A stretch of 64,000 nt of DNA. Origin: Blautia sp. AF19-10LB (GTDB taxonomy: Bacteria; Bacillota; Clostridia; Lachnospirales; Lachnospiraceae). Positions 34,350 through 45,234 of this stretch are shown here, in pieces. Location: the NCBI RefSeq assembly GCF_003461245.1, contig NZ_QTWS01000013.1, positions 26,337 to 90,336 on the forward strand, read 5' to 3'. The notes under the pieces are model-generated. The model saw only the letters and a program-made list of their open reading frames with translations. It was not told the origin of the DNA and did no database searches. A program made the translations under genes and the position numbers. How positions within the stretch are numbered: position 1 is the first letter of the stretch; the number at the start of each line of letters is the position of its first letter.

Positions 34350-34937
34350 ATGGGAAAGATTTTTTATATTATGGGAAAAAGTGCCGCCGGTAAGGACCGG
34401 ATCTATTCTTTACTGGCAGGCAATAAAGAACTGAACCTGAAGAAACTGGTACTGTATACGACCAGACCGATCCGCGCGGGAGAGCAGGATGGAGTTCAGT
34501 ATTATTTTACAGATGACAGCAGACTTGAGGAATTTAAGAAATCAGGAAAGCTGATCGAAGCCAGAGCCTACCATACTGTTCATGGCATCTGGACATATTT
34601 TACAGCAGATGATGGACAGGTAGATCTCTCAGAGGGAAACTATCTTGGAATCGGCACACTGGAATCTTATCAGAAACTTAAGCAATATTACGGGGAAGAA
34701 CATGTGATCCCGGTTTATATTGAAGTAGAGGACGGAGAGCGATTACAGAGGGCACTTCTTCGGGAGCGGGAGCAGGAGAAACCGAAATACGAAGAGATGT
34801 GCAGACGTTTTCTGGCAGATCAGGAGGACTTTTCGGAGAAAAACATCCGGGAGGCAGGAATTAAATTAAGATTTGCTAATGAGAATTTAGAATTGTGTGT
34901 CGAAAATATTATAAAATATATAAATTCCCTTTCATAG
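34350..34937 (+). CDS. Guanylate-kinase-like protein at the tmk position
   Basis: A 195-residue P-loop protein resembling guanylate kinase. The nucleotide loop is GKSAAGKD (residues 9-16), with D16 replacing the usual Ser/Thr. The GMP-binding segment YTTRPIRAGEQDGVQYYF is well kept, and the lid region is rich in arginines (RALLREREQEKPKYEEMCRR). In Bacillus the gene at this place in the cluster is thymidylate kinase. The protein could be a second guanylate kinase or a relative with changed substrate. It lies six bases after the decarboxylase gene. Confidence 0.75.
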   Translation: MGKIFYIMGKSAAGKDRIYSLLAGNKELNLKKLVLYTTRPIRAGEQDGVQYYFTDDSRLEEFKKSGKLIEARAYHTVHGIWTYFTADDGQVDLSEGNYLGIGTLESYQKLKQYYGEEHVIPVYIEVEDGERLQRALLREREQEKPKYEEMCRRFLADQEDFSEKNIREAGIKLRFANENLELCVENIIKYINSLS

Positions 34938-34948
34938 ACAAAAATAGT

Positions 34949-34977
34949 TTTGAATGGGTAACAAAGTATGCTATAAT
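34949..34977 (+). promoter_or_regulatory. SigA-type promoter for holB
   Basis: TTGAAT (34949-34954) and a consensus TATAAT (34972-34977) with a TGC extension are 17 bases apart. It drives holB-ricT-trmN6-like and probably rsmI. Confidence 0.75.
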
Positions 34978-35029
34978 GTAGGCATGGCGAACAAAGATTC
35001 GTATACAGAAACAAGAGAGGTGATTCTGA

Positions 35030-36019
35030 ATGGTTAGTTTCAACAATATTATCGGGCACGAGGAGATTATCAGGCATTTGAAGAATGCCATGACGACAGG
35101 AAAGGTATCTCATTCCTATATTTTTACCGGAAGACCTGGATCAGGTAAGAAACTTCTTGCGACGACTTATGCAATGACTCTTCAGTGCGAGGCTGGGGGA
35201 ACGGAGCCATGTCAGAAGTGTGATTCCTGTAAGAAAGCCCTGGGTAAGAATCATCCGGATATCATCATGGTAAACCATGAGAAGCCGGGAACTATTTCGA
35301 TAGATGAGATTCGTGATCAGCTGATTCACGATGTAGCAATTAAACCATACTGCAGTCCGCACAAGATCTATATCGTTCCGGATGCGGAGATGATGACAGT
35401 ACAGGCGCAGAATGCTCTTCTCAAGACAATTGAGGAGCCACCGGAATATGCAGTCATCATGCTGCTGACCAGCAATGCAGATGCACTTCTTCCGACGATC
35501 CAGTCCCGTTGTGTCAGACTGGATCTCAAGGTAGTAGATGACAATCTGGTTAAGAAATATCTTATGGAACGTCTTCATGTGCCGGATTATCAGGCAGAGA
35601 TCGATGCATCTTTTGCACAGGGAAGCATCGGCAAGGCACAGGAGGCAGCAACATCCGAAGAGTTTGGCAAGATGACAGAGAATGCTCTCAGGATCCTGAA
35701 GTATGTAAGTACGATGCAGACTTATGAGCTGACTGATGTGATCCGCGAACTTTCCGATGAGAAACAGCATATAGGCGACTATCTGGATATTTTTCAGTTC
35801 TGGTTCCGTGATGTTCTGATGTTCAAAGCTACAAGGGAAATAGACAATCTGGTCTTCAAGCAGGAAATTAATTATATAAAGGAACAGGCGAGCCAGCGTT
35901 CATATGAAAATCTCGAAAAGATACTGGAAGCACTGGAGAAGGCCAAGGTACGTCTGCGTGCAAATGTAAACTTCGAGCTTGCTCTTGAACTTCTGTTCCT
36001 GACGATCAGGGAGAGATAG
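35030..36019 (+). CDS. holB: DNA polymerase III delta-prime subunit
   Basis: A 329-residue clamp-loader subunit. The P-loop-like GRPGSGKK (34-41) has lysine in place of Ser/Thr, which fits a subunit that does not hydrolyse ATP. A zinc-binding set CEAGGTEPCQKCDSC follows. The SRC motif is seen in TIQSRCVRL, and NALLKTIEEPP is conserved. It opens the sliding clamp together with the delta and tau/gamma subunits. It ends one base before ricT and belongs to the holB-yaaT order conserved in Firmicutes. Confidence 0.94.
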   Translation: MVSFNNIIGHEEIIRHLKNAMTTGKVSHSYIFTGRPGSGKKLLATTYAMTLQCEAGGTEPCQKCDSCKKALGKNHPDIIMVNHEKPGTISIDEIRDQLIHDVAIKPYCSPHKIYIVPDAEMMTVQAQNALLKTIEEPPEYAVIMLLTSNADALLPTIQSRCVRLDLKVVDDNLVKKYLMERLHVPDYQAEIDASFAQGSIGKAQEAATSEEFGKMTENALRILKYVSTMQTYELTDVIRELSDEKQHIGDYLDIFQFWFRDVLMFKATREIDNLVFKQEINYIKEQASQRSYENLEKILEALEKAKVRLRANVNFELALELLFLTIRER

Positions 36020-36020
36020 A

Positions 36021-36935
36021 ATGACAAAAATAGTTGGAATCAGATTCAGAAATGTCGGCAAAATATATTATTTTGATCCGAAGAATTATAAAATGCAGGT
36101 GGGCGATCATGTGATCGTAGAGACCGCCCGCGGAGTAGAATTCGGCAGAGTTGTACTTGGACCGAAGGAAGTTGGAGAGGACGAGGTTGTTCATCCGCTC
36201 AAAGAAGTCTTGAGAGTAGCGACTCAGGCAGATGAGGACAGAGAGCAGCAGAACCGTATCAAGGAGAAGGATGCCTTCAAGATCTGCCAGAAGAAGATCC
36301 GTGAGCATGGTCTGGAGATGAAACTGATCGATGCAGAATATACATTTGATAACAACAAGGTATTGTTTTACTTTACAGCAGATGGAAGAATCGATTTCCG
36401 TCAGCTTGTCAAGGATCTGGCGGCAATCTTCAAGACAAGGATCGAGCTGAGACAGATCGGTGTCCGTGATGAGACCAAGATCCTCGGAGGAATCGGAATC
36501 TGCGGCAGAAGTCTCTGCTGCCACACGTATCTGTCAGAGTTTGCACCGGTATCTATCAAGATGGCGAAGGAACAGAACCTTTCACTGAACCAGACCAAGA
36601 TTTCCGGCGTATGCGGCAGACTGATGTGCTGTCTCAAGAACGAACAGGAAACATACGAGGAACTGAATAAGAAACTTCCGGGAATCGGGGACACTGTCAC
36701 ACTTCCGGATGGAATTCAGGGAACTGTACAGAATGTAAATGTTCTTCGCCAGAGAGTCAAAGTCGTTGTCGAAGTAAACGACGAAAAGGAGATTCAGGAA
36801 TTTCCGGTAAATGAACTGAAATTCCGTCCCCGTAAGAAAAAAGTCAAAGTTTCCGAGAAGGAAATGAGGGAACTGGAAAAACTCGAAGACAGAGAAGGAG
36901 ATAAAAAATCTCATGGAAAGAAATCCGCAAACTGA
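36021..36935 (+). CDS. ricT: PSP1-domain regulator of RNA processing (RicT/YaaT)
   Basis: A 304-residue protein with the PSP1 C-terminal homology domain and the cysteine signature GICGRSLCCHTYLSEFAPVS followed by SGVCGRLMCCLKNEQETYEELN, the latter cited as a motif at about residues 195-215. In Bacillus, RicT with RicA and RicF holds iron-sulphur clusters and stimulates RNase Y cleavage, and it was first known for effects on sporulation. No ricA or ricF gene is in this window. It lies one base after holB and overlaps the next gene by 23 bases. The tail is Lys/Glu rich. Confidence 0.92.
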   Translation: MTKIVGIRFRNVGKIYYFDPKNYKMQVGDHVIVETARGVEFGRVVLGPKEVGEDEVVHPLKEVLRVATQADEDREQQNRIKEKDAFKICQKKIREHGLEMKLIDAEYTFDNNKVLFYFTADGRIDFRQLVKDLAAIFKTRIELRQIGVRDETKILGGIGICGRSLCCHTYLSEFAPVSIKMAKEQNLSLNQTKISGVCGRLMCCLKNEQETYEELNKKLPGIGDTVTLPDGIQGTVQNVNVLRQRVKVVVEVNDEKEIQEFPVNELKFRPRKKKVKVSEKEMRELEKLEDREGDKKSHGKKSAN

Positions 36936-37665
36936 TCTGGTACATCCGGGAGAGCGGGTCGATGACCTGCAGAATGGATTTTATGTAATTCAGAATCCAG
37001 AGAAGTTCTGCTTCGGAATGGATGCGGTTCTTTTGTCCGGCTTTGCAAAGATCAGAAAGAATGCAAGGGTCCTGGATATGGGAACCGGCACAGGGATCAT
37101 TCCGATCCTGCTCAAAGGCAGAGGCAAGGGAGAACATCTCACAGGACTGGAGATACAGGAAGAATGTGCAGATATGGCCGCACGCAGTGTTGCGTACAAT
37201 AGTCTGGAATCTGCAATTGATATTGTATGCGGAGATATTAAGGAGGCTGCTGGAATTTTTGGAGCAGCTTCTTTTGATGTAGTAACAAGCAATCCTCCGT
37301 ATATGATCGGAGAGCATGGACTGCGTAATCCGTATATGGCAAAAGCAATTGCGAGACATGAGGTGCTCTGCACATTGGAGGATGTTGTCAGCCAGGCGTC
37401 CAGAGTACTCAAGGACAGGGGACATTTTTTTATGGTGCACCGTCCGTTCCGTCTTGCTGAGATTTTTCAGGTGCTGATGAAATACAAGCTGGAGCCGAAA
37501 CGCATGCAGCTTGTGTATCCGTACATAGACAGAGAACCAAATATGGTATTGATCGAGGCCTGCAAGGGTGGAAACTCCAGAATCACGGTAGAGCGTCCGC
37601 TGATCGTTTATGAGAAGCCGGGAGAGTATACAAAGGCGATCCTGGAAATCTACGGGATGGTCTGA
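36913..37665 (+). CDS. tRNA1(Val) adenine-37 N6-methyltransferase-like protein (TrmN6/YabB)
   Basis: A 250-residue Rossmann-fold methyltransferase. The SAM loop is VLDMGTGTGIIPILL near residue 53, and the amino-methyltransferase motif NPPYM is near residue 135. The family modifies adenine 37 of a valine tRNA in E. coli; the Firmicute members are less studied. The start overlaps the end of ricT and is preceded by AAGGAGATAAAAAATCTC. It holds the yabB place of the Bacillus cluster. Confidence 0.9.
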   Translation: MERNPQTDLVHPGERVDDLQNGFYVIQNPEKFCFGMDAVLLSGFAKIRKNARVLDMGTGTGIIPILLKGRGKGEHLTGLEIQEECADMAARSVAYNSLESAIDIVCGDIKEAAGIFGAASFDVVTSNPPYMIGEHGLRNPYMAKAIARHEVLCTLEDVVSQASRVLKDRGHFFMVHRPFRLAEIFQVLMKYKLEPKRMQLVYPYIDREPNMVLIEACKGGNSRITVERPLIVYEKPGEYTKAILEIYGMV

Positions 37666-37701
37666 TGATTCGGATAAGAATTCAAGAAAGGAACCTGATT
37701 T

Positions 37702-38541
37702 ATGAGCGGTAAATTATATCTGTGTGCAACACCTATCGGAAATCTGGAAGATATTACGCTGCGTGTTCTGCGTACTCTCAAAGAAGTAGACCTGATCGCG
37801 GCAGAAGATACGAGAAACAGTATCAAGCTTCTGAATCATTTCGAGATCAAAACGCCCATGACCAGTTATCATGAATACAACAAGATCGACAAAGCTTATA
37901 CACTGATCGAGAAGATGCAGTCAGGAATGAACATTGCACTGATCACGGATGCAGGTACTCCTGGAATTTCAGATCCGGGAGAAGAACTTGCTGCCATGTG
38001 TTATGAAGCAGGGATCGAAGTGACCTCACTTCCGGGACCTGCTGCCTGTATTACAGCACTTACTCTGTCAGGGCTTCCGACCAGGAGATTTGCTTTCGAA
38101 GCTTTTCTTCCAATGGACAAAAAAGAACGCAGGGAAGTCCTGGATGAACTGGTCAATGAGACAAGGACGATCATTATGTATGAGGCACCACACAAGCTGG
38201 TCCGCACACTTAAGGATCTCAAAGAAACTCTTGGCAACCGCAGAATGACACTTTGTCGGGAACTGACGAAGAAACATGAGACTGCTTTTCATACGACGAT
38301 CGATGAGCTGATCGCTCATTATGAGAACGAAAAGCCATTAGGGGAATGTGTCCTTGTGATCGAGGGCAAGAGCCGCCAGGAACTCAAGGAAGAAGCTGTA
38401 GCTTCCTGGGAGGAGATCTCCATCGAGGAACATATGGAAATCTACGAAAAACAGGGGCTTTCCAGGAAGGATGCCATGAAGCAGGTGGCGAAGGACCGAG
38501 GGGTATCCAAGAGAGAAATTTATCAATATCTGATCCAGTAA
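37702..38541 (+). CDS. rsmI: 16S rRNA (cytidine-1402-2'-O)-methyltransferase
   Basis: A 279-residue enzyme of the tetrapyrrole-methylase fold. It begins GKLYLCATPIGNLEDITLR, and shows AEDTRNSIKLLNHF and ALITDAGTPGISDPGEEL, all typical of RsmI. It adds the 2'-O-methyl to C1402 in the decoding centre of 16S rRNA. AAAGGAAC precedes the ATG. It is the last gene before a strong terminator and corresponds to Bacillus yabC. Confidence 0.96.
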   Translation: MSGKLYLCATPIGNLEDITLRVLRTLKEVDLIAAEDTRNSIKLLNHFEIKTPMTSYHEYNKIDKAYTLIEKMQSGMNIALITDAGTPGISDPGEELAAMCYEAGIEVTSLPGPAACITALTLSGLPTRRFAFEAFLPMDKKERREVLDELVNETRTIIMYEAPHKLVRTLKDLKETLGNRRMTLCRELTKKHETAFHTTIDELIAHYENEKPLGECVLVIEGKSRQELKEEAVASWEEISIEEHMEIYEKQGLSRKDAMKQVAKDRGVSKREIYQYLIQ

Positions 38542-38547
38542 ATACGA

Positions 38548-38589
38548 GAACTGTATTTCCAAAAAATGTGAAATACAGTTCCTTTTTTT
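38548..38589 (+). terminator. Strong intrinsic terminator after rsmI
   Basis: A perfect 12-bp stem GAACTGTATTTC/GAAATACAGTTC with a 10-base loop is followed by CTTTTTTT. Confidence 0.93.
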
Positions 38590-38643
38590 ATACATTGTTT
38601 TTACAGAAAACCGGGATTTTTAATGGAAAGAGAGTTGTTTTTG

Positions 38644-38652
38644 TGTTATAAT
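38644..38652 (+). promoter_or_regulatory. Extended -10 promoter for gyrBA
   Basis: TGTTATAAT is a consensus extended -10, 77 bases before the gyrB ATG. The -35 region (TGGAAA at 38624-38629) is poor. Gyrase promoters are often supercoiling sensitive, but nothing here proves that. Confidence 0.65.
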
Positions 38653-38654
38653 AA

Positions 38655-40655
<2,001 letters not shown>

Positions 40656-40666
40656 GAGAATAAAAA

Positions 40667-43201
40667 ATGGAAGACAATATTTTTGACAAAATCCATGAGG
40701 TGGATCTGCAGAAGACCATGGAGAAATCTTATATAGATTACGCCATGAGCGTTATCGCCTCACGTGCTCTTCCGGATGTAAGAGATGGTCTGAAGCCGGT
40801 ACAGAGAAGGGTTCTGTATTCCATGATCGAACTGAACAACGGTCCGGACAAGCCGCATCGTAAATGTGCCCGTATCGTCGGTGATACCATGGGTAAATAT
40901 CACCCTCATGGAGACAGTTCTATCTATGGAGCACTTGTAAATATGGCACAGGACTGGTCTACCAGATATCCGCTGGTAGATGGTCATGGAAACTTCGGTT
41001 CCGTGGATGGTGACGGTGCTGCTGCGATGCGATACACAGAGGCTCGTCTGAGCAAGATCTCCATGGAGATGCTTGCTGATATCAACAAGAATACCGTTGA
41101 TTTCCAGCCAAACTTTGATGAGACAGAACGGGAGCCGGTTGTACTTCCGTCCCGTTATCCGAACCTTCTTGTAAACGGTACTTCCGGTATCGCAGTTGGT
41201 ATGGCGACAAATATCCCGCCACACAACTTAAGAGAGGTTATCAATGCAGTTGTCAAGATCATTGACAACATTATCGAGGAAGACAGAGAGACAACGATCG
41301 AGGAACTTCTTGAGATCGTCAAAGGACCGGATTTTCCGACAGGAGCAACGATCCTTGGAACAAGAGGAATTGAGGAAGCATATCGTACCGGTCGCGGCAA
41401 GATCCGTGTCCGTGCGGTGACAAATATCGAGACACTGCCAAATGGCAAATCACGTATTATCGTCACAGAACTTCCATACCTCGTAAATAAAGCCCGTCTG
41501 ATCGAAAAGATCGCAGAACTTGTCCGCGACAAGAAGATTGACGGAATCACAGACCTGAATGATCACTCCAGCCGTGAGGGAATGCGAATCTGCATCGACC
41601 TCCGCAGGGATGCCAATGCAAATGTTGTCCTGAACCAGCTTTATAAGCATACACAGCTTCAGGATACTTTTGGCGTGATCATGCTTTGCCTTGTTTCCGT
41701 AAACGGAAGCCTTCAGCCGAAGGTACTGACTCTTCCGGAGATGCTTAAGCAGTATCTTGCACATCAGGAAGATGTAGTGACAAGAAGAACCAAATACGAC
41801 CTGAACAAAGCACAGGAACGTGCTCACATTCTGGAAGGTCTGCTCAAAGCACTGGACAATATCGATGAAGTTATCCGTATCATCCGTGCCGCAAGAAACG
41901 TTCAGATCGCAAAACAGGAATTAATGGATCGCTTTGAACTGACAGATGTTCAGGCGCAGGCGATCGTAGATATGCGTCTCAGGGCTCTTACCGGTCTGGA
42001 AAGAGAGAAGCTGGAAGCAGAATATGCAGAATTAATGGAGAGGATCCGCAAATTACAGGCAATTCTTGCAGACAGAAATACGCTTCTCCGTGTCATCCGT
42101 GAGGAGATCCTTGCAATTGCTGAGAAATATGGCGATGACAGAAGAACTGCCATTGGATTTGATGCATATGACATCTCCATGGAGGATATGATCCCGAGAG
42201 AAAATACAGTTATCACAATGACCAAACTTGGTTATATTAAACGTATGACCGTAGACAACTTCCGCAGCCAGAACAGAGGCGGCAGAGGAATCAAGGGCAT
42301 GCAGACACTGGACGATGACTATATCGAAGAACTGATGATGACGACCACGCATCATTATGTGATGTTCTTTACCAATACAGGCCGTGTATACCGTCTTAAA
42401 GCATACGAGATTCCGGAAGCAGGAAGAACTGCGAGAGGAACTGCGATTATCAATCTTCTGCAGTTGATGCCGGGAGAGCGCATTACAGCAGTTATCCCGA
42501 TCAGCAAGTTCGAAGAGGGACATTACCTGATGATGGCAACCCGTAAGGGACTCGTCAAGAAAACTCCGATCCAGGATTATGCAAATGTCCGCAAAGTAGG
42601 TCTTGCAGCGATCGCACTTCGCGATGATGATGAACTGATCGAAGTAAAGGCAACGGATGATAAGAAGGACGTTATCCTGGTAACCAAATATGGCCAGTGC
42701 ATCCGTTTCAAAGAAACAGATGTAAGAAGCACAGGCCGAGTTTCCATGGGGGTTCGCGGTATCAATCTGCTGGATGGTGATGAAGTTGTAGCTATGCAGC
42801 TTAACACGCAGGGATATTATCTCCTTGTTGTTTCTGAGAACGGTATGGGCAAGAGAACCTCCATCAGTGAGTTCACCTGCCAGAACAGAGGCGGTAAGGG
42901 CGTGAAGTGCTACAAGATCACTGAGAAGACAGGCAATGTTATCGGTGCAAAAGCTGTAAATGAAGAAAATGAGATCATGATGATCACCACAGAGGGAATT
43001 ATTATCCGTCTGCAGTGCGCTGATATTTCTATTCTGGGAAGAATTACCTCAGGAGTAAAACTGATCAATCTTTCCAAAGGAGTGACCGTTGCAAGCTTTG
43101 CGAAAGTCAGAGAGAAAGAAGAAGACAAAGAGAATCAGCAGACAGCAAAAGAACCTGTAAACGAAGCAAATGATGAAGTACAGGAGAGCACGGAAGAATA
43201 A
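40667..43201 (+). CDS. gyrA: DNA gyrase subunit A
   Basis: An 844-residue DNA-cleaving subunit. The catalytic tyrosine lies in [10 protein letters not shown] context after [13 protein letters not shown], and the quinolone-determining region reads [19 protein letters not shown] with the usual serine positions present. The C-terminal beta-pinwheel contains the GyrA box [10 protein letters not shown], which separates it from ParC, and a second related [11 protein letters not shown]. The tail is acidic. It is translated right after gyrB. The cleavage reaction introduces negative supercoils using ATP bound by GyrB. Confidence 0.97.
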   Translation: MEDNIFDKIHEVDLQKTMEKSYIDYAMSVIASRALPDVRDGLKPVQRRVLYSMIELNNGPDKPHRKCARIVGDTMGKYHPHGDSSIYGALVNMAQDWSTRYPLVDGHGNFGSVDGDGAAAMRYTEARLSKISMEMLADINKNTVDFQPNFDETEREPVVLPSRYPNLLVNGTSGIAVGMATNIPPHNLREVINAVVKIIDNIIEEDRETTIEELLEIVKGPDFPTGATILGTRGIEEAYRTGRGKIRVRAVTNIETLPNGKSRIIVTELPYLVNKARLIEKIAELVRDKKIDGITDLNDHSSREGMRICIDLRRDANANVVLNQLYKHTQLQDTFGVIMLCLVSVNGSLQPKVLTLPEMLKQYLAHQEDVVTRRTKYDLNKAQERAHILEGLLKALDNIDEVIRIIRAARNVQIAKQELMDRFELTDVQAQAIVDMRLRALTGLEREKLEAEYAELMERIRKLQAILADRNTLLRVIREEILAIAEKYGDDRRTAIGFDAYDISMEDMIPRENTVITMTKLGYIKRMTVDNFRSQNRGGRGIKGMQTLDDDYIEELMMTTTHHYVMFFTNTGRVYRLKAYEIPEAGRTARGTAIINLLQLMPGERITAVIPISKFEEGHYLMMATRKGLVKKTPIQDYANVRKVGLAAIALRDDDELIEVKATDDKKDVILVTKYGQCIRFKETDVRSTGRVSMGVRGINLLDGDEVVAMQLNTQGYYLLVVSENGMGKRTSISEFTCQNRGGKGVKCYKITEKTGNVIGAKAVNEENEIMMITTEGIIIRLQCADISILGRITSGVKLINLSKGVTVASFAKVREKEEDKENQQTAKEPVNEANDEVQESTEE

Positions 43202-43219
43202 AGGGGACGTTAGATCATC

Positions 43220-44017
43220 ATGGAGAAGGAATATGTCACATTAAACAGCGGCAGCAAAACTGCTGCCAGGAGCAGTAAGAATACCAAAAGCCGCCGAAAG
43301 ACCGGACATTCAAAATCCAACATCAGAAGATCTGCACTCGAAACAAAAAGAACGGGAAGTTCAAGGACTGGCATGCGCAAGGTAAATGGCAGCAGTAAGT
43401 CAACCAGTCCCAGAACTTCCAGAAGCAAAAAGAAGAGCAGATCCAGAAAGATGGATATTCCCGTACAGTATATTGCGGGAGGCGCAGTGCTTGTAATTTT
43501 GCTCATAGCGATTATTTTTGCTGTGAGAAGCTGTGGTATCAGCCACAAAACACCGGAAAGAGTTGTCAAAGCCCTGATCGAATCCTACGAGAGCGGCAAT
43601 GAAAATAAGATTAAGAAATGCTATGGAGTGACCAAGGCAGATGACAATCTTCAGGCAGAGATAGATGCAAATATCAAGTATTTTGCAGCGCATTCTCCGG
43701 AGAAGATCCAGATCAACAAGTGCGATAAGATATACCAGGATGGTAATTATGCATTTATATATATTACGTATGATCTGGTACTCAAGGACGGACAGAGCTA
43801 TCCGTGCATCAGTACTTATATGACTCAGAAAAAAGATGACAATAAGTACTATATACTTGCACCATCAGATGTTACCAATGATATGAACAAACAGGCAGCA
43901 GAGAAATATGCGCTGTTCATGAAGACAGATGCATATCAGGAATACACCGTTGCCTACGATAAATTTATCAAGAAGAATCCAGGATACGAAGAAAAAATCG
44001 CTTCAAAATTAAGTTAA
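43220..44017 (+). CDS. Membrane-anchored protein with basic cytoplasmic head and NTF2-like external domain
   Basis: A 265-residue protein of unknown function. Residues 1-75 are extremely rich in Lys, Arg and Ser (SRRKTGHSK, TSRSKKKSRSRK) and would lie in the cytoplasm. One transmembrane helix is at about 80-100 (GGAVLVILLIAIIFAV). The outer part begins TPERVVKALIESYESGNENKIKKCYG, cited by its ends, and looks like the DUF4878/lumazine-binding (NTF2-like) fold seen on lipoproteins. The basic head might touch nucleic acid or phospholipid. It follows gyrA by 18 bases with GGGGACG before the start, so it is likely in the gyrase transcript. Confidence 0.7.
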   Translation: MEKEYVTLNSGSKTAARSSKNTKSRRKTGHSKSNIRRSALETKRTGSSRTGMRKVNGSSKSTSPRTSRSKKKSRSRKMDIPVQYIAGGAVLVILLIAIIFAVRSCGISHKTPERVVKALIESYESGNENKIKKCYGVTKADDNLQAEIDANIKYFAAHSPEKIQINKCDKIYQDGNYAFIYITYDLVLKDGQSYPCISTYMTQKKDDNKYYILAPSDVTNDMNKQAAEKYALFMKTDAYQEYTVAYDKFIKKNPGYEEKIASKLS

Positions 44018-44039
44018 AAGGATCCTGGGGAGGTGTAGC

Positions 44040-44759
44040 ATGAAAAGAATCATAATGATGGTATTACGAAATCTTTTCTTTGTGCCTTATGGATGGTTTA
44101 TGCTGAACTGGTATGCGGGACATGTGGATGATTATCCGGAAGAAAAGCGTTATGCGCTGCTCAAGAAAATCGACTGCAAGGCGAATACAGGCGGAAACAT
44201 TACGATCAAGTCCTACGGAGTAGAGAATATTCCGTCGGAGAATGGATTTATGTTTTATCCGAATCATCAGGGACTGTATGACGTTCTGGCGATCCTGGAT
44301 GCCTGCCCAGTGCCGTTTTCTGTTGTAGCCAAGAAAGAAGTGGGCAATGTTCCATTTCTGAAGCAGGTATTTACCTGTATGAAGGCTTTTATCATGGACA
44401 GAGAGGATATCAGACAGTCCATGCAGGTAATCCTCAATGTCACGAAGGAAGTCAGGAGCGGTCGTAATTATCTTATCTTTGCGGAGGGGACCAGAAGCAA
44501 GAATGGAAACCATCCGCAGGAATTTAAGGGGGGAAGTTTCAAGGCAGCTATGAAAGCCAGATGCCCGATCGTTCCGGTAGCACTGATCGACACCTACAAG
44601 GCGTTTGACACAGGCTCAGCGGCTCCGCTGACCGTTCAGGTACATTTCCTGAAACCGATGTGCTATGACGAATACAAGGACATGAAATCAACAGAGATCG
44701 CAGCAGAGGTCAGAAGAAGAGTCGAAGAAACCATTCAGGAATATGGTGGATGGGATTAA
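44040..44759 (+). CDS. 1-acyl-sn-glycerol-3-phosphate acyltransferase family protein (PlsC-like)
   Basis: A 239-residue membrane-bound acyltransferase. The catalytic H-x4-D is in NHQGLYDVL, the substrate motif is FAEGTRSKNG, and VPVALIDTYKAF follows. An N-terminal hydrophobic segment anchors it. The family makes phosphatidic acid from lysophosphatidic acid; another acyl acceptor cannot be excluded. GGGGAGGTG precedes the ATG, 22 bases after the previous gene, and a terminator follows. Confidence 0.85.
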   Translation: MKRIIMMVLRNLFFVPYGWFMLNWYAGHVDDYPEEKRYALLKKIDCKANTGGNITIKSYGVENIPSENGFMFYPNHQGLYDVLAILDACPVPFSVVAKKEVGNVPFLKQVFTCMKAFIMDREDIRQSMQVILNVTKEVRSGRNYLIFAEGTRSKNGNHPQEFKGGSFKAAMKARCPIVPVALIDTYKAFDTGSAAPLTVQVHFLKPMCYDEYKDMKSTEIAAEVRRRVEETIQEYGGWD

Positions 44760-44778
44760 CTGAATATTTGAGAAACAG

Positions 44779-44812
44779 ACAGCCGGGAGCAGTTAAGCTT
44801 CCGGCTGTTTTT
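44779..44812 (+). terminator. Intrinsic terminator after the PlsC-like gene
   Basis: ACAGCCGGGAGC pairs with GCTTCCGGCTGT (few mismatches, short loop) and is followed by T5. Confidence 0.88.
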
Positions 44813-44828
44813 GTGTAGTGTGTCCAGA

Positions 44829-45020
44829 TCATTCTTTTTCCCTGGCAAGTGCCTGTTTCATGAGAGTGCAGTCTTTGCTGTATTGACAGACCCCGTATTC
44901 GCAGCTTGAATCAAGAAGACGAAGCCCCTCTGGAAACTGCTCGAATTCACAGATTACAGTCTGTGTCATGTCAAAATTCCGACAGTATCCGTTAAAAAAT
45001 TCCTCAATGATCTCACCCAT
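44829..45020 (-). CDS. Small cysteine-rich protein of unknown function
   Basis: A 63-residue protein with five cysteines (C13, C24, C40, C45, C51); the last three form C-x4-C-x5-C in SSCEYGVCQYSKDC. There is no signal peptide, so a metal site in the cytoplasm is plausible. On the minus strand AGAGGGA precedes the ATG by about six bases. It is the only minus-strand gene on the right arm and diverges from the GH78 gene. Real coding is supported by the good ribosome site and Cys spacing; I know no function. Confidence 0.55.
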   Translation of the reverse strand: MGEIIEEFFNGYCRNFDMTQTVICEFEQFPEGLRLLDSSCEYGVCQYSKDCTLMKQALAREKE

Positions 45021-45103
45021 AAAAATCCCTCTTTTCTTTTATATAGATTTACTTTTTTTAAGATCCAGTCTATCATAGAATGCTTAAGTTTCCAACAGAA
45101 ATC

Positions 45104-45178
45104 CGGGCTGCCCCTGCCTTGCGTGAACAGCTGTTTTTTGAACGTCAACTGTGTTTGACTTTAAGCGTGGACAGCCCG
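45104..45178. repeat. Inverted repeat enclosing the promoter region of the GH78-GH2 operon
   Basis: CGGGCTGCCC (45104-45113) and GGACAGCCCG (45169-45178) are inverted copies (7 bp perfect, then one mismatch). Between them are the palindrome AACAGCTGTT (45126-45135) and GTCAA/TTGAC. The right arm lies exactly inside the promoter spacer. It could be a pair of operator half-sites or a folded leader of a divergent transcript. Confidence 0.4.
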
Positions 45179-45184
45179 TATAGT
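45155..45184 (+). promoter_or_regulatory. SigA-type promoter for the GH78-GH2 operon
   Basis: TTGACT (45155-45160) and TATAGT (45179-45184) are 18 bases apart, about 45 bases before the TGGAGGAA site of the GH78 gene. Confidence 0.6.
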
Positions 45185-45234
45185 TAAAGTAGAAAATATA
45201 TGATGAAAACAAACAAGATTTGGAGGAATCGGGA

